Source: Prevotella sp. UBA6429 (GTDB taxonomy: Bacteria > Bacteroidota > Bacteroidia > Bacteroidales > Bacteroidaceae). Taken from it: DNA of 15,214 bases. The stretch spans positions 1 through 15,214 of the forward strand of contig DJOV01000087.1 in NCBI GenBank assembly GCA_002437285.1, written 5' to 3'. Below, piece by piece: positions 14,001-15,214 of this stretch (the first letter of the stretch is position 1; each line of letters opens with the position of its first letter). The notes below the pieces were generated by a model, which did not search any database, was not told the origin of the DNA, and was given only the letters and a program-made list of their open reading frames with translations. The translations under genes were made by a program, and so were the position numbers.

Positions 14001-14660
14001 CAGCGACTTCATGAGGATGCTCACAGCTGCCGAAGTGTTGCCCGATGTGGTGCGGAAGTAAAGGATGTTGGAGCCCTGGTTGAGGGTGACATCCCATTTG
14101 CCCAGTCCCGATGTGATCTTCAGGCTGTCGGCCATGGGCTTCACGTTGCCGTTGGCATCATAGGTGTACTGGCAGATGGATGCTGTCGACACTGTTGTTG
14201 TCGTGCCTATCTTTATGGCTTTGTCTATTTCCCATTGATAGCGCGTGAAGCGATAGCCCTTGGGTGCCACCACGGCCAGGTAGACATGGTTGTAATAAGA
14301 TCTTGCGTCGGGGAAATAGTTTGTCACGCTGAGATAATTGCTGTTGCTGGTCTCAAAGCGCATGTCGTTGTCATTGCTGGCAAACGTGCCGGTACCCTTG
14401 TCGCCCAGTGCGGGCTTGTTGGACGACTGCATCTGCACATGCGTGATGTCGTGACGAAGATAGGTGAAAAACTGTGAGCTTGTCCCCGAGCCACTGGCTT
14501 GACTGCCAAACAAGCCATGGCTCGTGCTTTTGTCAAACACGATGGTCGTTCCCGTTTTGCCGGCCGACTGCGCCAAGGCCCGCGTCGGGAAAGCCGTCGC
14601 GAGAGCGATGAGAGAGAGAGCCGCAAACGTGAAACGATGAAGAACAAAATTTGCTTTCAT
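11070..14660 (-). CDS. Large secreted surface protein, non-catalytic paralogue of the sialidase C-terminal module
   Basis: 1196 residues. A signal peptide (MKANFVLHRFTFAALSLIAL...ALA, cleavage near residue 30/31) is followed by the same module that forms residues about 615-1747 of the sialidase protein. Matching landmarks in order are GTTI...SHGLF, YLRHDITHVQ, VVAPKGYRFTRYQ, IHTGLLDLG, NGDYYVEAP, a Trp-spaced possible trefoil lectin (about 340-450), NNDAIHFSISGL, ADNCLYFM, DQQPFFTPY, and a block GKGKWYFSKDFFWNAAQL...NIRPFRAY; across 53 aligned residues there I count 44 identities. It ends in a T9SS-like sorting domain (about 1126-1196, GVYVVNNQKIIVK). No catalytic domain was recognised; a binding or scaffold role on sialylated host glycans is inference from its neighbour. 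A Tyr-rich stretch (424-444) has no match in the paralogue. The start at 14660 rather than the upstream ATG 14735 gives a proper signal peptide. Confidence 0.85.
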   Translation of the reverse strand: MKANFVLHRFTFAALSLIALATAFPTRALAQSAGKTGTTIVFDKSTSHGLFGSQASGSGTSSQFFTYLRHDITHVQMQSSNKPALGDKGTGTFASNDNDMRFETSNSNYLSVTNYFPDARSYYNHVYLAVVAPKGYRFTRYQWEIDKAIKIGTTTTVSTASICQYTYDANGNVKPMADSLKITSGLGKWDVTLNQGSNILYFRTTSGNTSAAVSILMKSLKLTYVIDQPFENQLPGTDLSENIHTGLLDLGEFSANGNGFISFNYQTPASDLQEVAFYQGSNGTVSVVKPNGVTVGDDQYYVAASNGDYYVEAPKKFRVIGAKLNFLKKDVSGTKTELTYTDKTSITSGSKYIISDGNGHYLSQDGSDIITDTDPAKATEWTISGSSYNGYTIKSGNYYLTLTSSYGLTLSSSSNYSWKWNSSYGFYYTYSYGWYTTYYVSLVYNDGWVTSSTTSSSSRPSNANKLQTRTTTTTTGVSYTAGNFTATPYTRENTAMDAVSLSDDNTSATVDLTNYNNDAIHFSISGLGDDEVALYNVSLMLLPLNPELHNLSVASKASDGTIRENTTSFTSENFIFNSGNAVTVIVPQTESGKECSVVFQNAFNEDRTNWYTTGVNENDPTKGNYSNYFLIGSDADNGGTSSVSLDINKTPSHAARTSAQKAGTAKLTATNIEQVIAGTSKILEDKNFSKADANYADAKLTADGDNVTYYIYTSDVPTWNIMPTGTGTQHIDYRYYTLNVNCKVQKEEPVVTIVPVYTSTLKSENHKNTSIKTDGGKPDTKTFFGVKVTAKVADGSYGTAEGYLTSEQVVKAISEAVAKKAKDDETFIINADDALRGMLYLDLSSLKSVDYAKFDEDFNNSTADNCLYFMYPGFHRDQVQNTISKLANGTFEATSNIVVLDQQPFFTPYDFTTGGYTVTYEREGTSNATAGTNQKVKNMAVVLPFDVQLDGEGHLKNASDEVNQDNITYYNITGSGNLTSVSKDEPHQGLTYGVKATKTSDDKAEANKPYYVTTDAEGFKYVVSGANFKASGSVSTNGKATPAELVNTPAGSWTAVGTYAGVQPKAGATEGKGKWYFSKDFFWNAAQLSQNKHFNIRPFRAYFVTTDQTNDSKAQVVFNDTDIKPTGIHGVTADSYLLISASHGAITVKAQANAAYAIYTVAGQTVAKGLLTAGESRCVNVPQGVYVVNNQKIIVK

Positions 14661-14892
14661 TCCTTTGTTTCGATTGTGCGCACACGCCGTGTGTAACGAA
14701 TCGGTGCGCCGGTCCGTCATCACCCATCGACCCAAAGGTGAGAAAATACATTTTTCCTAATAACGAGATGCGACAAGGAAGAAGGGTGAGCCGATCTCAC
14801 GCCGTCCCCCTTCGTACAAGAATCCCTCCCCAGTACTTAGGAAACAGCGCGAAACGCTTCTTGAATGTGCATATCGGAGTATCCCCCCCCGA
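14661..14892 (-). other. Long 5' leader of the 1196-aa protein gene with a G8 run at its start
   Basis: The promoter at 14899-14930 predicts a leader of about 230 nt, far longer than that of pckA. Its first bases include eight consecutive G (14883-14890 on the minus strand), beginning 9 bases past the -7 box. A short perfect hairpin CACAC-GCC-GTGTG (14681-14693) lies about 20 bases before the start codon. No known riboswitch was recognised. An ATG at 14751 opens a 72-codon frame that overlaps the gene start in another frame. Confidence 0.6.
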
Positions 14893-14898
14893 TGGTTG

Positions 14899-14930
14899 CA
14901 AAGTTACAAAGTTTTTACGATTGGTACAAA
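14899..14930 (-). promoter_or_regulatory. Promoter of the secreted-protein operon
   Basis: On the minus strand: TTTG (14930-14927), a 20-base spacer, then TAACTTTG (14906-14899). This is an exact match to the Bacteroidota consensus. It should drive the 1196-aa protein and the small protein, and perhaps the sialidase by read-through. Bases 14931-15082 upstream show nothing except a small bulged hairpin (CTGATTTTGC with GCAAATCAG, 15015-15037). Confidence 0.8.
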
Positions 14931-15082
14931 TAAATCAAGAGAAAATAGTTGACTTTATGAAAAATGAAGCGAGTGCGGGGTGGAGGATTGGGTGGTGGAG
15001 CGGGGTTTGTCACACTGATTTTGCGGATGCAAATCAGAAGTAGGGATGGAAATCAGCGTCCGGCGGATAGATTTTATGGATG

Positions 15083-15114
15083 TTTGTGTAAAGTACCCAT
15101 TGACAATACTTTTG
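15083..15114 (+). promoter_or_regulatory. Promoter-like motif reading out of the window to the right
   Basis: On the plus strand: TTTG (15083-15086), a 20-base spacer, then TACTTTTG (15107-15114). It fits the consensus, but the -7 box is part of the dispersed repeat (copy B), so the match may be incidental to the repeat. In copy A the same TACTTTTG has no TTTG at the right distance. Confidence 0.4.
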
Positions 15115-15204
15115 CCCTTTCAGGGCGTGGTTGCGTTGCCGTTGTTACCCAGGGCGCCGCTTCGCTTGCCCTGGGCTATGGAATTGTTGGGCTTTCAGCC
15201 CGTT
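15106..15204. repeat. Dispersed palindromic intergenic repeat, copy B (intact)
   Basis: It contains ATACTTTTGCCCTTTCAGGGCG (15106-15127), with a GCCCTTTCAGGGC hairpin inside. Next comes the core CCCAGGGC...GCCCTGGG (15149-15176), an 8-bp stem around a 12-base loop, and then a third small hairpin, GGGCTTTCAGCCC (15189-15201). It aligns block by block with copy A, about 10 kb away. Such GC-rich multi-hairpin intergenic repeats are common in Bacteroidales genomes; no ORF is associated. Confidence 0.75.
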
Positions 15205-15214
15205 CTCAGTCTGC

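Noticed and set aside
14661..14735. Upstream in-frame start at 14735 for the 1196-aa protein
   Set aside because: It would add 25 polar residues in front of a complete signal peptide; the ATG at 14660 gives a normal export leader.
14651..15043. Plus-strand open frame of 130 codons at the right end
   Set aside because: It crosses the promoter, the G8 run and the leader of the operon on the other strand and has no recognisable protein features.

Overview
The window looks like a chromosomal segment of a Bacteroidota bacterium, most likely a Prevotella/Segatella-type member of the Bacteroidales. Four signs point there. The promoters read TTTG-N19/20-TAnnTTTG, the Bacteroidota consensus. Gene starts mostly lack Shine-Dalgarno sequences. 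The families are typical of the group (DUF6242 lipoprotein, DUF6089-type barrel next to uppS, ATP-type PEPCK). Two giant secreted proteins end in a type IX secretion-like sorting domain. All protein genes supported here lie on the minus strand. The long open frames on the plus strand are shadows of these GC-rich genes.

Layout, left to right; transcription runs right to left. Bases 1-2363: an operon of a surface lipoprotein (DUF6242-like, with a beta-propeller of Asp-box type), an outer-membrane barrel protein (DUF6089-like) and the start of uppS (undecaprenyl diphosphate synthase), which runs off the left edge. Bases 2364-3249: about 890 bases without a normal gene. They hold a strong promoter, a predicted structured small RNA of about 225 nt with its own terminator, a short ORF that resembles the N-terminus of a Bacteroidota ATPase, three copies of a 34-bp-period repeat that carries start codons, and the pckA terminator. 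Bases 3250-4946: pckA with its promoter. Bases 5104-5267: a dispersed palindromic repeat (copy A) and the terminator of the next gene.

Bases 5331-14930 form the most unusual part. Two large secreted proteins lie in tandem, with a 65-residue acidic small protein between them. The upstream protein (1196 aa) consists almost entirely of a module of about 1,130 residues that recurs as the C-terminal two-thirds of the downstream 1747-aa protein. The downstream protein carries in addition a GH33 sialidase head and two chitobiase-C-terminal-like domains. The pair therefore looks like a non-catalytic binding or adhesin partner and an enzymatic partner built on the same surface scaffold, probably for host sialoglycans such as mucin. 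The upstream gene has an exact-consensus promoter followed at the predicted start site by a run of eight G residues and a leader of about 230 nt. The sialidase gene has no recognisable promoter of its own and sits behind a terminator and two repeated hairpins.

The right edge (15083-15214) holds a second copy of the dispersed palindromic repeat, preceded by a plus-strand promoter-like motif. No tRNA, rRNA, CRISPR array, transposase or phage gene was seen.
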